Origin: Desulfocarbo indianensis | GTDB taxonomy: Bacteria; Desulfobacterota; Desulfarculia; Desulfarculales; Desulfarculaceae | Length of the DNA stretch: 64,000 nucleotides | Reading direction: 5' to 3' | Assembly (NCBI GenBank): GCA_001184205.1 | Contig: LBMP01000005.1 | Coordinates: 124,001 to 188,000 of the forward strand | In this document: positions 9,013 through 19,321 of the stretch, in pieces | How positions within the stretch are numbered: the stretch's first letter is position 1 | Layout: every line of letters begins with the position of its first letter | Notes under the pieces: generated by a model | Told to the model about the DNA's origin: nothing | Databases searched by the model: none | Seen by the model: only the letters and a program-made list of their open reading frames with translations | Made by a program: the position numbers and the translations under genes

Positions 9013-9157
9013 CGAGGTTTCGCAAGAATTCACGCCAGCGCCACAAATCGGCTCCGGCCCCAAGGCCCGCCGGCGGCCTATATGTTTCGATGGCTAAGGA
9101 GTAATCCTGGGCGCCCCTTTGCTTCCAGCTGACTGGCCCCACCGCCAGGGCGCGTTT

Positions 9158-9910
9158 TCATGCTTGATCCGGAGGACGTTCCAAAAAGAGCAGAGTGCCT
9201 CCCACCGCGGCCAAGGGCAACAAGGCCAAATTCAGAACCGGCACCAATCCCAGGAAGAACACGGCCGCGCCAAAGAACAGGGACGTGGCACCTAATTTAA
9301 AAGTATACCGCATCTTGGCGCCCAAGGAATAGCCGCGCCGTTCCAAGGGGAAATCCAGGAACTCGCCGGCCAGGAAAAAACTGGTGACCAGCCAGGCCAA
9401 GCCGCCGTAAAGCAGGCTGCCCAGGCCGGGTATCAGGTTCAACAGCAGAAGCGGCAACATGATGGCCAGGTAAAGCAACAGGCGCTTGCTTTCCTGGGCC
9501 AGCGCCCGCCTTATGCTCTGCCAGATTCCCATCTCCGGCGGCTGGGGGGCTTGCGGTTTGGCCAGGCTTTCCACCCGGCGGGTGAGAATCTCCAGAAAAG
9601 GCGCCGCCACGATGCGGCCCACCACCGCGAAGAGATAGACCTCCACGATAAGCAGCAGCAAAACCGCCACCACCAAGAGCAGATAAAACAGCGCCTGCCA
9701 CCACCAGCCTTCGCCCACCGGCAGCAGGGCGCGCACCCAACTTTCGAAGCGGGTGTAGGTCAGCCAGAAAAAAACGATGAACAGCCCCAGATTGATGAGA
9801 AAGGGCGTGATGGCCGGCCACCAGAGCCTGGGATGAGAGGCCAGAACCCCCAGCGCCTTGAGCGGCGCGGCCAGCCCGGCCAGGGGTCCCCGAGGCAGCA
9901 GATCGGCCAT
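9158..9910 (-). CDS. EI24/CysZ-family integral membrane protein
   Basis: This 250-residue polytopic membrane protein has about four to five hydrophobic segments (about 38-55, 72-100, 145-175, 205-240). The pattern of long helices plus an amphipathic GIWQSIRRAL stretch fits the EI24 family, whose best-studied bacterial member, CysZ, is a sulfate permease. Whether this one moves sulfate is unknown. It sits 9 nt downstream of sppA in the cmk-rpsA-sppA direction and is probably co-transcribed. The ATG overlaps no other gene. Confidence 0.75.
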   Translation of the reverse strand: MADLLPRGPLAGLAAPLKALGVLASHPRLWWPAITPFLINLGLFIVFFWLTYTRFESWVRALLPVGEGWWWQALFYLLLVVAVLLLLIVEVYLFAVVGRIVAAPFLEILTRRVESLAKPQAPQPPEMGIWQSIRRALAQESKRLLLYLAIMLPLLLLNLIPGLGSLLYGGLAWLVTSFFLAGEFLDFPLERRGYSLGAKMRYTFKLGATSLFFGAAVFFLGLVPVLNLALLPLAAVGGTLLFLERPPDQA

Positions 9911-9919
9911 GGCCGCGGC

Positions 9920-10819
9920 TTAATTGCCAAGGGAAGGCGGAAGATAGAGATATTGCGGCCCGCCGGAGGCGTGGAAGCCCTCCAACAGGCCTTGCACCAG
10001 GGCGCGGCCTTCCTCACGCAGCAGACGCCCCAGAACGCCCTCCAGATCATCCTCCGGGCTCACCAGTTGCGGCTCGCCCCTCACGCCGCCCAGTCTGGCG
10101 GCCAGGTTCACGGCGTCCATGAAGTTGCCCAACTGGTCCACCAGGCCCAATTGCAGGGCGGTTTGCCCGGAGAACACGCCGCCGTCGGCAAAGGCGCGCA
10201 CCTTGCCCACCGGGATGTTGCGGGCCAGCGAGACGTGCTCCAGGAACTGCTCGTAAATATCGGTGCTGAGTCTTTGCAGCATGGCCCGCTCCTCCTCGGA
10301 AAGAGGCCGGTCCATCTGGCCGGTGGCCTTGAGCTCGCCGCTTTTCACCACCTGCATGCGTATCCCGATTTTATCGAAGAGCTGCTTGAGTTCCGGGATG
10401 GTGAGGATGACGCCTATGGAGCCGGTGATGGTGCCGGGATTGGCCACCACCTTGGTGCAGGGCACCGAAATGTAGAGCCCGCCGGAGGCGGCCACGCCCC
10501 CCATGGAAGCCACCACCGGCTTAACTTTTTTAAGCCGTTGGATCTCCCGGTAGATTTCCTGGCTGGCCCCCACGCCGCCGCCGGGCGAATCCACCCGCAG
10601 CACCACCGCGCTCACCGAGGCGTCGCGGCGGTATTTGTTGAGGGCCTTTAAAGTCGGCGCGGGGTCGGAAATGACCCCGCGCACGACCACAACGCCGATT
10701 TTATCGCCGAACAGGGCTGGCTTGGCGGTATTGCCCAACAGGGACAAGGCAATTGCGAAAACCGCCACGATTACCGCGGAAACACCAAGGGCCAGGGCCA
10801 GTCGGCGTTTGCTGCTCAT
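9920..10819 (-). CDS. sppA: Signal peptide peptidase SppA (S49 family)
   Basis: The 299-residue short, single-domain S49 protease degrades cleaved signal peptides in the membrane. An N-terminal TM (about 9-29) is followed by the core VDSPGGGV, the nucleophile Ser in AASGGLYIS, NPGTITGSIGVI, and the presumed base Lys in SGELKATGQ. The Ser-Lys dyad is intact. Its length matches the B. subtilis-type enzyme rather than the doubled E. coli form. It lies 21 nt after rpsA, a common neighbourhood in this group. Confidence 0.93.
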   Translation of the reverse strand: MSSKRRLALALGVSAVIVAVFAIALSLLGNTAKPALFGDKIGVVVVRGVISDPAPTLKALNKYRRDASVSAVVLRVDSPGGGVGASQEIYREIQRLKKVKPVVASMGGVAASGGLYISVPCTKVVANPGTITGSIGVILTIPELKQLFDKIGIRMQVVKSGELKATGQMDRPLSEEERAMLQRLSTDIYEQFLEHVSLARNIPVGKVRAFADGGVFSGQTALQLGLVDQLGNFMDAVNLAARLGGVRGEPQLVSPEDDLEGVLGRLLREEGRALVQGLLEGFHASGGPQYLYLPPSLGN

Positions 10820-10840
10820 CAGTACGGAATCGCTCCCGGG

Positions 10841-12826
<1,986 letters not shown>

Positions 12827-12921
12827 TATTATTGCCTTGGGTTTCGGTTAAATACAAAAATCCACCTTTCCCCGCCGCCCCCGCGGCCGCGGTTAAAGGT
12901 AGTACCCTTAAAAACTATGTT

Positions 12922-12950
12922 TTATTACCAGAAACCAGTGTCTAACACAA
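12922..12950 (-). promoter_or_regulatory. Sigma-70-type promoter for rpsA
   Basis: Reading on the minus strand, TTGTGT (12950-12945), a 17-bp spacer and TAATAA (12927-12922) lie about 95 nt before the rpsA GTG, in an AT-rich island between cmk and rpsA. The long leader contains a GC palindrome near 12880-12895. Confidence 0.55.
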
Positions 12951-12966
12951 GCTTTGTTTCGCGTCC

Positions 12967-13638
12967 CTAGGTTGCCTCGCCGGCCTCGCGCACCCTGGCC
13001 AGCATGAGGGCCAACACCTCCTCCACCCCGATCTTTGAGGAATCTATCACCACCGCGTCCCGCGCCGGCGTCAGAGGGGCCAGGCTGCGGCCCTGATCGC
13101 GCCCGTCGCGGGCGGCCAGGTCCCCGGCCACCTGGGCCAGGGTCAATTCGGGTCGGCCCGGCTTCAGCTCCTCATAGCGGCGGCGGGCCCGTTCGGCATC
13201 CTGGGCGGTCAGAAAGAATTTCACCTGGGCCTGGGGGAAAACCACGGTGCCCATGTCGCGGCCCTCGGCCACCAGATCGCCGGCCTGGCCCGCCCGGCGC
13301 TGCAAGGAAAGCAGGAACCCGCGCACCGGGGCCATGGCGCTCAAGCGGCTGGCGATGCCTCCGATTTCCTCGTTGCGGATAAAGGCTTCCACGTCCCGGT
13401 CCTCCAGGTAGACCACGAAGCGGCCCCTTTCCGGCTTGGCCGTTATGTCCACCCTGGTGAGCCAGGCGGCGATCACCGCCTCGCTGGTTTCCCGGGCCAT
13501 GCCCTGCACCGAGGCGGCCAGGCCCACCGCGCGGTAAAGCGCGCCGGTGTCCAGATAGGCGAAGCCCAGCTCGGCGGCCAAGCGGCGGCTTACCGTGGAT
13601 TTGCCCGCGCCGGAGGGGCCGTCGATGGTCACCACCAT
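12967..13638 (-). CDS. cmk: Cytidylate kinase
   Basis: The 223-residue enzyme phosphorylates CMP/dCMP with ATP. The P-loop GPSGAGKS is at residues 7-14, followed by YLDTGALYRAVGL. The NMP-binding part contains VAEGRDMGTVVFP, and the LID region is Arg-rich (DAERARRRYEE). Length is normal. It lies 3 nt after hisC and upstream of rpsA. The cmk-rpsA pairing is widespread in proteobacteria. Confidence 0.96.
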   Translation of the reverse strand: MVVTIDGPSGAGKSTVSRRLAAELGFAYLDTGALYRAVGLAASVQGMARETSEAVIAAWLTRVDITAKPERGRFVVYLEDRDVEAFIRNEEIGGIASRLSAMAPVRGFLLSLQRRAGQAGDLVAEGRDMGTVVFPQAQVKFFLTAQDAERARRRYEELKPGRPELTLAQVAGDLAARDGRDQGRSLAPLTPARDAVVIDSSKIGVEEVLALMLARVREAGEAT

Positions 13639-13641
13639 GGC

Positions 13642-14751
13642 CTAGGCCAACTCCCTGGTCATGATTTCCTGGAGCGCCCGGACGAAACGTTGGTTTTCCT
13701 CGGGCAGGCCCACGCTGATGCGCAGGAATTCCGGCAGATCATAGGACCCCATGTAGCGGATTATCACGCCGCGCCTGAGCAGCAGGTCGGCGGCCTCCTT
13801 GGCCTGGGGCCCCACGCGCACCAGCACGAAATTGGTCTGGCTGGGCACGTAGAACAGGCCCAACTCCTCGAAACAGCGGTAGAAAGTCTCCAGGCCCTCC
13901 TTGACCAGGGCGCGGGTGCGCTCCAGGAAGTCCACGTCCTTCAGGGCGGCCAGGCCGCCCACCTGGGCCAGGATGGAGGTGTTGAAGGGCTGGCGCACCC
14001 GGTCAAAGGCCGCGATCACCTCCTGCGGCCCCAGGGCGTAGCCGATGCGCAGGCCCGCCAGGCCCGCGCTCTTGGAAAAGGTGCGCATCACCAAAACCGG
14101 CGTGTCGTGATCCAAGAAGTCGGTTCCCCAGGCCACCTCCGGGTCGGTGGCGAAATCGATGTAGGCCTCGTCCAGCACCACCAGCACCCCCTGGGGCACC
14201 TTGTCCAGGAAACCGGCCAGCTCGCTCTTGCTGACCGCGGTGCCGGCGGGATTGTCGGGATTATTGATGAAGACCAGCCTGGTCTGGGGGGTCACCGCTG
14301 CCAGCATGGCCGGCAGGTCTATGCGGAAATCCTTTAGCGGCACTTCCCGCAGCCTGCCGCCCGCCACCTGCACCAGCTTGGAATACATGAGGAAACTGGG
14401 CGCGGCCGCCAGGGCCTCCTGGCCGGGGCGCACGTAGGCCCTGGCCAGGAACTCGATTATCTCGTCCGAGCCGTTGCCGATGCAGGTCTGCCCGAAGCCC
14501 ACCCCGTGCTTTTCCGCCAAGGCGGTGCGCAGCTCGTAGCCGGCCCCGTCGGGATAGCGGTGCAGGCCGGGCAGGGCCGCCCGCATGGCTTGCAGGGCCA
14601 GGGGCGAGGGCCCCAGGGGGTTCTCGTTGCTGGCCAGCTTGATGGCCCCCTTGATGCCCAATTCCCGCTCGAGTTCCTCTATGGGCTTGCCCGGCTGGTA
14701 GGGCACCAGGGCCTGGATTTCCGGTGGAATGGCGGGGGTTTGACGGCTCAC
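13642..14751 (-). CDS. hisC: Histidinol-phosphate aminotransferase
   Basis: The 369-residue fold-type I PLP aminotransferase makes histidinol phosphate in histidine synthesis. Visible are SNENPLGPSP, the HRYPDG loop, GNGSDEII, NPDNPAG, DEAYIDF and the PLP-lysine motif FSKSAGLAGLRIGY. The GTG at 14751 is chosen because a GAGG site lies about 6 nt upstream and the protein then begins SRQTPAIPPEIQAL; an ATG 51 nt upstream has a poorer context. It is followed closely by cmk. No other his gene is near. Confidence 0.94.
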   Translation of the reverse strand: MSRQTPAIPPEIQALVPYQPGKPIEELERELGIKGAIKLASNENPLGPSPLALQAMRAALPGLHRYPDGAGYELRTALAEKHGVGFGQTCIGNGSDEIIEFLARAYVRPGQEALAAAPSFLMYSKLVQVAGGRLREVPLKDFRIDLPAMLAAVTPQTRLVFINNPDNPAGTAVSKSELAGFLDKVPQGVLVVLDEAYIDFATDPEVAWGTDFLDHDTPVLVMRTFSKSAGLAGLRIGYALGPQEVIAAFDRVRQPFNTSILAQVGGLAALKDVDFLERTRALVKEGLETFYRCFEELGLFYVPSQTNFVLVRVGPQAKEAADLLLRRGVIIRYMGSYDLPEFLRISVGLPEENQRFVRALQEIMTRELA

Positions 14752-14847
14752 GCTCGGCCTCGCAGATAAACGATTAATATTAAACGCCAACAGCGCCGCC
14801 AAAGCTACCTGGGCCCCTGCGGGGTGTCAAGGGCGGGCGGCAAGCGA

Positions 14848-15276
14848 TCAGGAGAGTTCCTCGTAGGTGATCTTGGTGGGCCCTTCCACCAGGCGCAGCT
14901 TTTCCACCTTCACCCGCAGCACCTTGGAGCCCGGGTCCGAGGCGATGGGGCACAGCAGGGGGCGCTCCGAGCTGAAGCGGGCCAGCAGCTCCGCCTCGGC
15001 CCTGGCGTCGTTGACCTCCTCGGCCCGGCCGTTTATGGTCAGGGCGCGCAGTTCGCTGGCCGCCCCGGCCCGGCGGTCGTCTATCAAGAGGCTCACCCTG
15101 GGCTCGGCCTTGATGTTTTCGCATTTCAAGGTGTCGGGCTTGGTGACCAGGTATATCTCGGAGCTGTCCTCCGCGGCCAAATAGGCCATGAGCGAGGCGT
15201 GGGGTCCCTGGGGCCCGTTGGTGGCCAAAACGCATATCTCCTGGGTTTGAATCAGCGACCGCATCTTGGCGTTCAT
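14848..15276 (-). CDS. Pyridoxamine 5'-phosphate oxidase-fold flavin protein
   Basis: This 142-residue, single-domain PPOX/FMN-binding split-barrel protein starts MNAKMRSLIQTQEICVLAT. It shows the flavin-barrel pattern PHASLMAYL, IYLVTKPDTLKCENI and EPRVSLLIDDR. Members bind FMN, F420 or haem and reduce or oxidise various substrates; the actual substrate is unknown. The ATG at 15276 has a perfect AAGGAG 7 nt upstream. A longer in-frame start at 15321 overlaps a small upstream reading frame and was rejected. The upstream region holds a broken small ORF and a structured leader. Confidence 0.83.
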   Translation of the reverse strand: MNAKMRSLIQTQEICVLATNGPQGPHASLMAYLAAEDSSEIYLVTKPDTLKCENIKAEPRVSLLIDDRRAGAASELRALTINGRAEEVNDARAEAELLARFSSERPLLCPIASDPGSKVLRVKVEKLRLVEGPTKITYEELS

Positions 15277-15317
15277 GGCGATTCTCCTTCCTGGAGCATG
15301 TGGCGCCTCCCGCCGGC

Positions 15318-15512
15318 TCATTCGTAGCCGGTCATCAGGTAGCTTCGGCTGGCTTTGCGCGCCGCCAGGACGCTTTGCATGCCTTCCGCGTCCACCAGAT
15401 ATTTTTCACCACCACGGTTTTTCGGCCGGCCCGCGGGCAAAAGATGCGACCACTTCGGGGCTTCGGCCTGGCCGGCGGCATTGACGGCTATCAGGTTCGC
15501 CTTGATTTACAT
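15318..15512 (-). pseudogene. Small ORF with a stop at codon 2 (start-stop), probable broken gene
   Basis: On the minus strand an ATG (15512-15510) with a GAGG site 9 nt upstream is followed at once by TAA. The same frame then runs open for 62 codons to a TGA at 15318. The encoded residues look protein-like, ending YLVDAEGMQSVLAARKAS, then RSYLMTGYE. A single substitution in codon 2 would restore a 64-residue protein. Alternatives are initiation at the ATC after the TAA, an internal TTG start, a sequencing error, or a genuine start-stop regulatory element. No family is recognised. It ends 41 nt before the PPOX-fold gene. Confidence 0.4.
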
Positions 15513-15543
15513 GGGCTCATGCCTCAATAATAATAATGCGATT

Positions 15544-15641
15544 CCGGTTGGGGCCCTCCGTTAACCGGATATCGTGGGCGCGGGACAGGAGCCGTCCTTA
15601 GCGCAACCCTCACGGCTGCTCTCTCAGGTGGAGAGACAGCC
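15544..15641 (-). promoter_or_regulatory. Structured leader with two hairpins upstream of the small ORF and PPOX gene
   Basis: Two strong inverted repeats lie in the 525-nt gap 15277-15801: CCGGTT/AACCGG (15544-15549 with 15563-15568) and GGCTG.TCTCTC/GAGAGA.CAGCC (15614-15625 with 15631-15641, one bulged base). On the minus strand they sit in the leader of the small ORF and PPOX gene. On the plus strand the second stem is followed by a T-rich CTTTTCTTT and could be a terminator. AT-rich TAATAATAATAA lies at about 15526-15536. No known riboswitch motif was recognised, and the rest of the gap (15650-15801) shows nothing clear. Confidence 0.45.
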
Positions 15642-15801
15642 CTTTTCTTTGTTGGCCGCGCTCCGAATTTCAACGGCCGGTTCCACGCCTCCCTGGCCAA
15701 GTCCGTCGGCGCGTCCGTCCGATATGGTATCTTCACCCAAGAGCCTTGTCAGGGCCAGGTCTTTCAAAAAGCCGCCCACATTAAAATCCATGCCCAGGGC
15801 T

Positions 15802-16539
15802 TCACAGGTTCAGGCGCTTGAAGATGGGCTCGGGCAGCGCCTTGATGATGAACATGATAAGCCGCCAGAAAGCGGGGGCGTAGACGACGTCCTTGCCCTT
15901 AAGCATAGCGCAATGGATTTTCTTGGCCACCGCCTCGGGCTTGGCCCACAGCAAGCCTTTTTTGAAGTGCGCGGTCATGGGGGAATCCACGAAGCCGGGC
16001 TTGATGGTGACCACCCGCACCCCGGCCCGGTGCAGCCGGTTGCGCAGGCCGGAGAGAAAAACCGAGAGCCCGCCCTTGGCCGTCCCGTAGATGTAATTGC
16101 TCTGCCGGCCCCGGTCGCCCGCCACCGAGGAGATGACGGCCAGGCAGCCGCCGCCCCTGGGCTCCAGGAGATTGGCCAGGATGGTGAGCAGGCTGATGGG
16201 GCTCAACAGGTTGGTGGTCAATTCGCCCTGGGCCACGGCGTAATCGGCCTGGCCCGCCGCCTGGTCGCCCAGGGAGCCGTGGGCGATGAGCGCGCCTTCC
16301 AGCCCCTCCAGGGCGGCGTCGGCGGCCGCGATCAGCTCCTGGTGGCGGCTGAAGTCGTTCAGATCCAGGGTCAGGCTTTCCACCTGGGCCGCGCCCCGCG
16401 CCTTCAGATCGGCGGCCACGTCGTCCAGCTTTTGTTGGTCGCGGCCGGCCAGAAACAGCCGGGACCCCTCGGCCGCGAAGAGGCGGGCCGTGGCCTGGGC
16501 CTGGGCGCTGCTTGCTCCGATGACGAGTACCTTGTTCAT
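15802..16539 (-). CDS. DprE2-like short-chain dehydrogenase (polyprenyl-P-ribose 2-keto reductase)
   Basis: The 245-residue SDR has an N-terminal nucleotide-binding fold (VLVIGASSAQAQATARLF), a Ser in VISSVAG and the catalytic YxxxK as YGTAK (about 156-160). By context it is DprE2-like. In mycobacteria DprE2 reduces the 2-keto intermediate made by DprE1, completing epimerisation of polyprenyl-phospho-ribose to the arabinose form. The dinucleotide loop has Ala/Ser where the classic GxxxGxG has Gly. The ATG at 16539 overlaps the DprE1-like stop by 4 bp (ATGA) and has GAGGGAG upstream. A longer upstream start lies inside the neighbour and was rejected. Confidence 0.82.
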   Translation of the reverse strand: MNKVLVIGASSAQAQATARLFAAEGSRLFLAGRDQQKLDDVAADLKARGAAQVESLTLDLNDFSRHQELIAAADAALEGLEGALIAHGSLGDQAAGQADYAVAQGELTTNLLSPISLLTILANLLEPRGGGCLAVISSVAGDRGRQSNYIYGTAKGGLSVFLSGLRNRLHRAGVRVVTIKPGFVDSPMTAHFKKGLLWAKPEAVAKKIHCAMLKGKDVVYAPAFWRLIMFIIKALPEPIFKRLNL

Positions 16540-17864
16540 GGCAGAAACTCCCTCTGGCCTTGGGTGACCCTGCGCCAGAAGCTGGAGGAAAACCTGGGGT
16601 CCACGTGCTTGGCCAATTCCGGCCAATTGGGATAAAACGCCTGGAAGTCATCGGCGCCCATGCAGGCGTCCTTGGCCGGATACAGGGCGCCCTCCGCCGC
16701 GCGGGTGACGGCGATGAGCTCCTTGAACAGGGCCAGGGTCTTGGGGCCCTTGAAGGCGAAATCCAGGGCGAAGGTGATGCCGGGGCGGGGAAAGGAGATC
16801 AGGCCCGGCGAGGGGGTGTCGCCGAAGGCCTTGATGACCGCCAGGAAGGAACCCGTTCCCGAGCGGGCGATCAGATCCAGCATGGCCCGCAGCGCCTCGC
16901 TTTGGCCAAAGGGCACCACGCACTGGAACTGCATCATGCCCTTGCGGCCGTAGATGCGGCTCCACTGGTCAATGGCGTCCAGGGGGTAGAGGAAGCCGGC
17001 GAAAGGCTGCACCGTTTTTTTGAGCCGCGGCCGTTGGCGATGATAATAGAGCAGGTTGAAGGCCCGCAGGGTCCAGGCGTTGAGCGCCCAGCCGGGCCAG
17101 TCAAAGGGCGCGCTGAGCAGGGCCCTGGGCCGCGCGTCGGCCTGGGGCCGCTCGCTGGGGCCGGGCATATGCTTGGCCCGCATGAACAGCCCCCGCCGGG
17201 GATTCTGGCGCGAAAGGGCGTCCAGCCAGGCCACGGTGTATTCCCAATGCTGGTCGGACTGGCGGCTCAGCTCCTCGAACTCCTCCAGGCCGTGGAACTT
17301 GATGGTCTCCACGGTCAGCTCCGGGCTGGAGAGCGGCTTGAGCTGTATTTCGGCCCAGGTGATGAGCCCGGTGAGCCCCATGCCGCCCACGGTGGCCGCG
17401 AAAAGCTCCGGGTTCCGGCTGGGCGAGCAGATCAGGCGCGCGCCGTCGGAGCGCAAAAGCTCCAGCCGCCGCACGTGCCGCCCGAAGGCCCCGGCCCGGT
17501 GGTGGTTCTTGCCGTGCACGTCATTGGCGATGGCCCCGCCCAGGGTTATCAGGCTGGTGCCCGGCGTGACCGGCAGGAACCAGCCGCCGGGAACCGCCAG
17601 GCCCAGTATCTCGGCCAGGGTCGCCCCGGCCTCGCAGGCCAGCACCCCCTGGTGCCGGTCGAAGCCGAGGAAGCGGTCCAGGCCGCGGCAATCGATCAGC
17701 CCGCCGCCGTGATTAAGGCACACGTCGCCGTAGGAGCGCCCCGCGCCGTAGGGCAGCGCCGTGGCGGGCAGACCGCTCAAATCCAATGAACGGGGACGCC
17801 AAAAGGGCCTTACGACCTCATGGCTGGCCCGGGTGTATCGTCCCCAGGATTGATAAGCTTCCAT
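16536..17864 (-). CDS. DprE1-like FAD-dependent polyprenyl-phospho-ribose 2-oxidase
   Basis: The 442-residue FAD oxidoreductase shows a DprE1 signature: GAGRSYGD (41-47), VTPGTSLITLGGAIANDVHG (99-118) then KNHH, and GGMGLTG (160-166). Near the C-terminus SFPRPG precedes a long substrate-loop region, and AKDA contains the conserved Lys (about 398). In mycobacteria DprE1 oxidises decaprenyl-phospho-ribose at C2. The position matching the benzothiazinone-trapping Cys387 appears to be Ala (about 366, TFALDF). The ATG at 17864 overlaps the HAD-UbiA stop by one base. Flanking genes supply the steps before and after. Confidence 0.85.
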   Translation of the reverse strand: MEAYQSWGRYTRASHEVVRPFWRPRSLDLSGLPATALPYGAGRSYGDVCLNHGGGLIDCRGLDRFLGFDRHQGVLACEAGATLAEILGLAVPGGWFLPVTPGTSLITLGGAIANDVHGKNHHRAGAFGRHVRRLELLRSDGARLICSPSRNPELFAATVGGMGLTGLITWAEIQLKPLSSPELTVETIKFHGLEEFEELSRQSDQHWEYTVAWLDALSRQNPRRGLFMRAKHMPGPSERPQADARPRALLSAPFDWPGWALNAWTLRAFNLLYYHRQRPRLKKTVQPFAGFLYPLDAIDQWSRIYGRKGMMQFQCVVPFGQSEALRAMLDLIARSGTGSFLAVIKAFGDTPSPGLISFPRPGITFALDFAFKGPKTLALFKELIAVTRAAEGALYPAKDACMGADDFQAFYPNWPELAKHVDPRFSSSFWRRVTQGQREFLP

Positions 17865-19315
17865 CAGACCGCCAGTATCAGGATTAACAAGGCCAAGCCG
17901 CCCACCACGTAGCTGGCCGGGTCCCTGATGGCGAAAAGCACCGGGTCGTCGTGCATCTCGCCGCGATGGGCCCGCAGCCATATCCGGCTGATCCAATAAA
18001 CCAGGAGCGGGCACACCAGCCAGAGCCAAACCGCGTGGTGGTACAGCGCCGTGACCTTGGGGCTGTTGAGGTAAAGCGCCACCACCAAGACCGCCAGGTA
18101 GCCGCTGGCCAGGCCGGCGGGCACCAGAAAGCCCTGATCGCTCTGGCGGTAGCCCCGCCCCGCCGGGTCATTGCCCTCCAGGGCCTTAAGCTCGGTGAAG
18201 CGCTTGACAAAGGCCAGACTCAAGAAAAAAAACGTGCTGAAGATCAATAGCCAAAAAGATATGGCCACCCCGGCCGCCGGCCCGCCGGCCAGGATGCGCA
18301 GGGTGTAGAGGCCGGCCAGCACCAATATGTCCAGGAGAGCCAGTTCCTTGATTTTGATGGAATAGGCGCTGGTCAATAAAAGATAGAGCGCCAAAAGCCA
18401 AAACACCTGACTGGACACCAGGCCGCCCAGGGCCAGGCCCACCGCCATGAGGGCGGGGATGAGGGCCAGCGCCATAATGAGCGGCATGTCGCCGGCGGCC
18501 AGGGCGCGGCGGCGCTTGCGGGGATGGCGGCGGTCGGAGGGCAGGTCCCAGAGATCGTTGGCCAGGTACACCGCCGAGGAGCACAGGCAAAAAGCCAGCA
18601 TGGCGGTCAGCACCCCCAGCCAGGCGGCCGCGTCGCCCACCTGGTGGGCCAGCACGATGGGCATGGCCAAGAGGACGTTCTTGGCCCATTGCCAGGGGCG
18701 CATGGCCTTGAGGGCCGTCCGCCAGGGCTCCTGGGGGCCGGGGTCCAGAACCTGGCAAGCCAGCCCCTCGGCCCTGGCCCGCCGCTCCACGCCCGGTTCG
18801 GGCCGCACCATATAGGCCCGGCGGCAACCCCGCCACACGGCCAGGTCGGCCGAGGAATTGCCCAAATAGTCGAAGCCGCCGGCGCCGAAGCGCTCTTCCA
18901 GGGCCCGCCGCTTGTTGGCGCCGCTCAAGTTGTACTTGCCGTCGCTGGCCATTATCTGGTCAAAGACGCCCAGGTGATCGGCCACCAGGCGCGCGGTGGA
19001 CTGGTCCGAGCCGGTCACCAAGATCAGGGGGCGGCCCGCCTCCTTTTGGGCGGCCATGAATTCCAGCACCCTGGGATTGTAGGGCAAATGAGCCGGCTCC
19101 ACCGGGTGGGCCTGGGAGACCCGCTCCTTGTACAAGGCGCGGCTCTGGCTTCCCCACTTAAGCAGCCTGGCAAGGGCCCAGGGTTTGGCCTTGAGAAAAG
19201 CGAGGGTGCCCTCGAACAAGGTATCGGCCTGGACCAGGGTGCCGTCCAGGTCCACACAGAGCGGCGTGTGATCAACGCTGATGACGTCTTCTGCCACAAC
19301 CTCCCCCGGCTTCAA
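17864..19315 (-). CDS. HAD phosphatase - UbiA polyprenyl-P phosphoribosyltransferase fusion
   Basis: This 483-residue two-domain protein has an N-terminal HAD phosphatase (about 15-200) with DLDGTL, LVTGSD, ANKRRAL and FDYLGNSSADL. The C-terminal UbiA-type membrane domain (about 205-483, eight to nine TM helices) has the Asp-rich NDLWDLPSDRRHPRKRRRAL and YSIKIKE motifs, like 5-phosphoribosyl-1-phosphate:decaprenyl-phosphate transferase. Inference: the UbiA domain joins PRPP to polyprenyl phosphate and the HAD domain removes the 5'-phosphate, giving the substrate of the next gene (DprE1-like). It is first in an operon of three overlapping genes. Confidence 0.85.
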   Translation of the reverse strand: MKPGEVVAEDVISVDHTPLCVDLDGTLVQADTLFEGTLAFLKAKPWALARLLKWGSQSRALYKERVSQAHPVEPAHLPYNPRVLEFMAAQKEAGRPLILVTGSDQSTARLVADHLGVFDQIMASDGKYNLSGANKRRALEERFGAGGFDYLGNSSADLAVWRGCRRAYMVRPEPGVERRARAEGLACQVLDPGPQEPWRTALKAMRPWQWAKNVLLAMPIVLAHQVGDAAAWLGVLTAMLAFCLCSSAVYLANDLWDLPSDRRHPRKRRRALAAGDMPLIMALALIPALMAVGLALGGLVSSQVFWLLALYLLLTSAYSIKIKELALLDILVLAGLYTLRILAGGPAAGVAISFWLLIFSTFFFLSLAFVKRFTELKALEGNDPAGRGYRQSDQGFLVPAGLASGYLAVLVVALYLNSPKVTALYHHAVWLWLVCPLLVYWISRIWLRAHRGEMHDDPVLFAIRDPASYVVGGLALLILILAV

Positions 19316-19321
19316 ATTGAC

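Noticed and set aside
15614-15641. Glycine or TPP riboswitch
   Set aside because: A CTCTCAGG-like piece exists, but the conserved glycine (GCGCCGAAGG) and TPP (CTGAGA plus ACCTGA) cores are absent.
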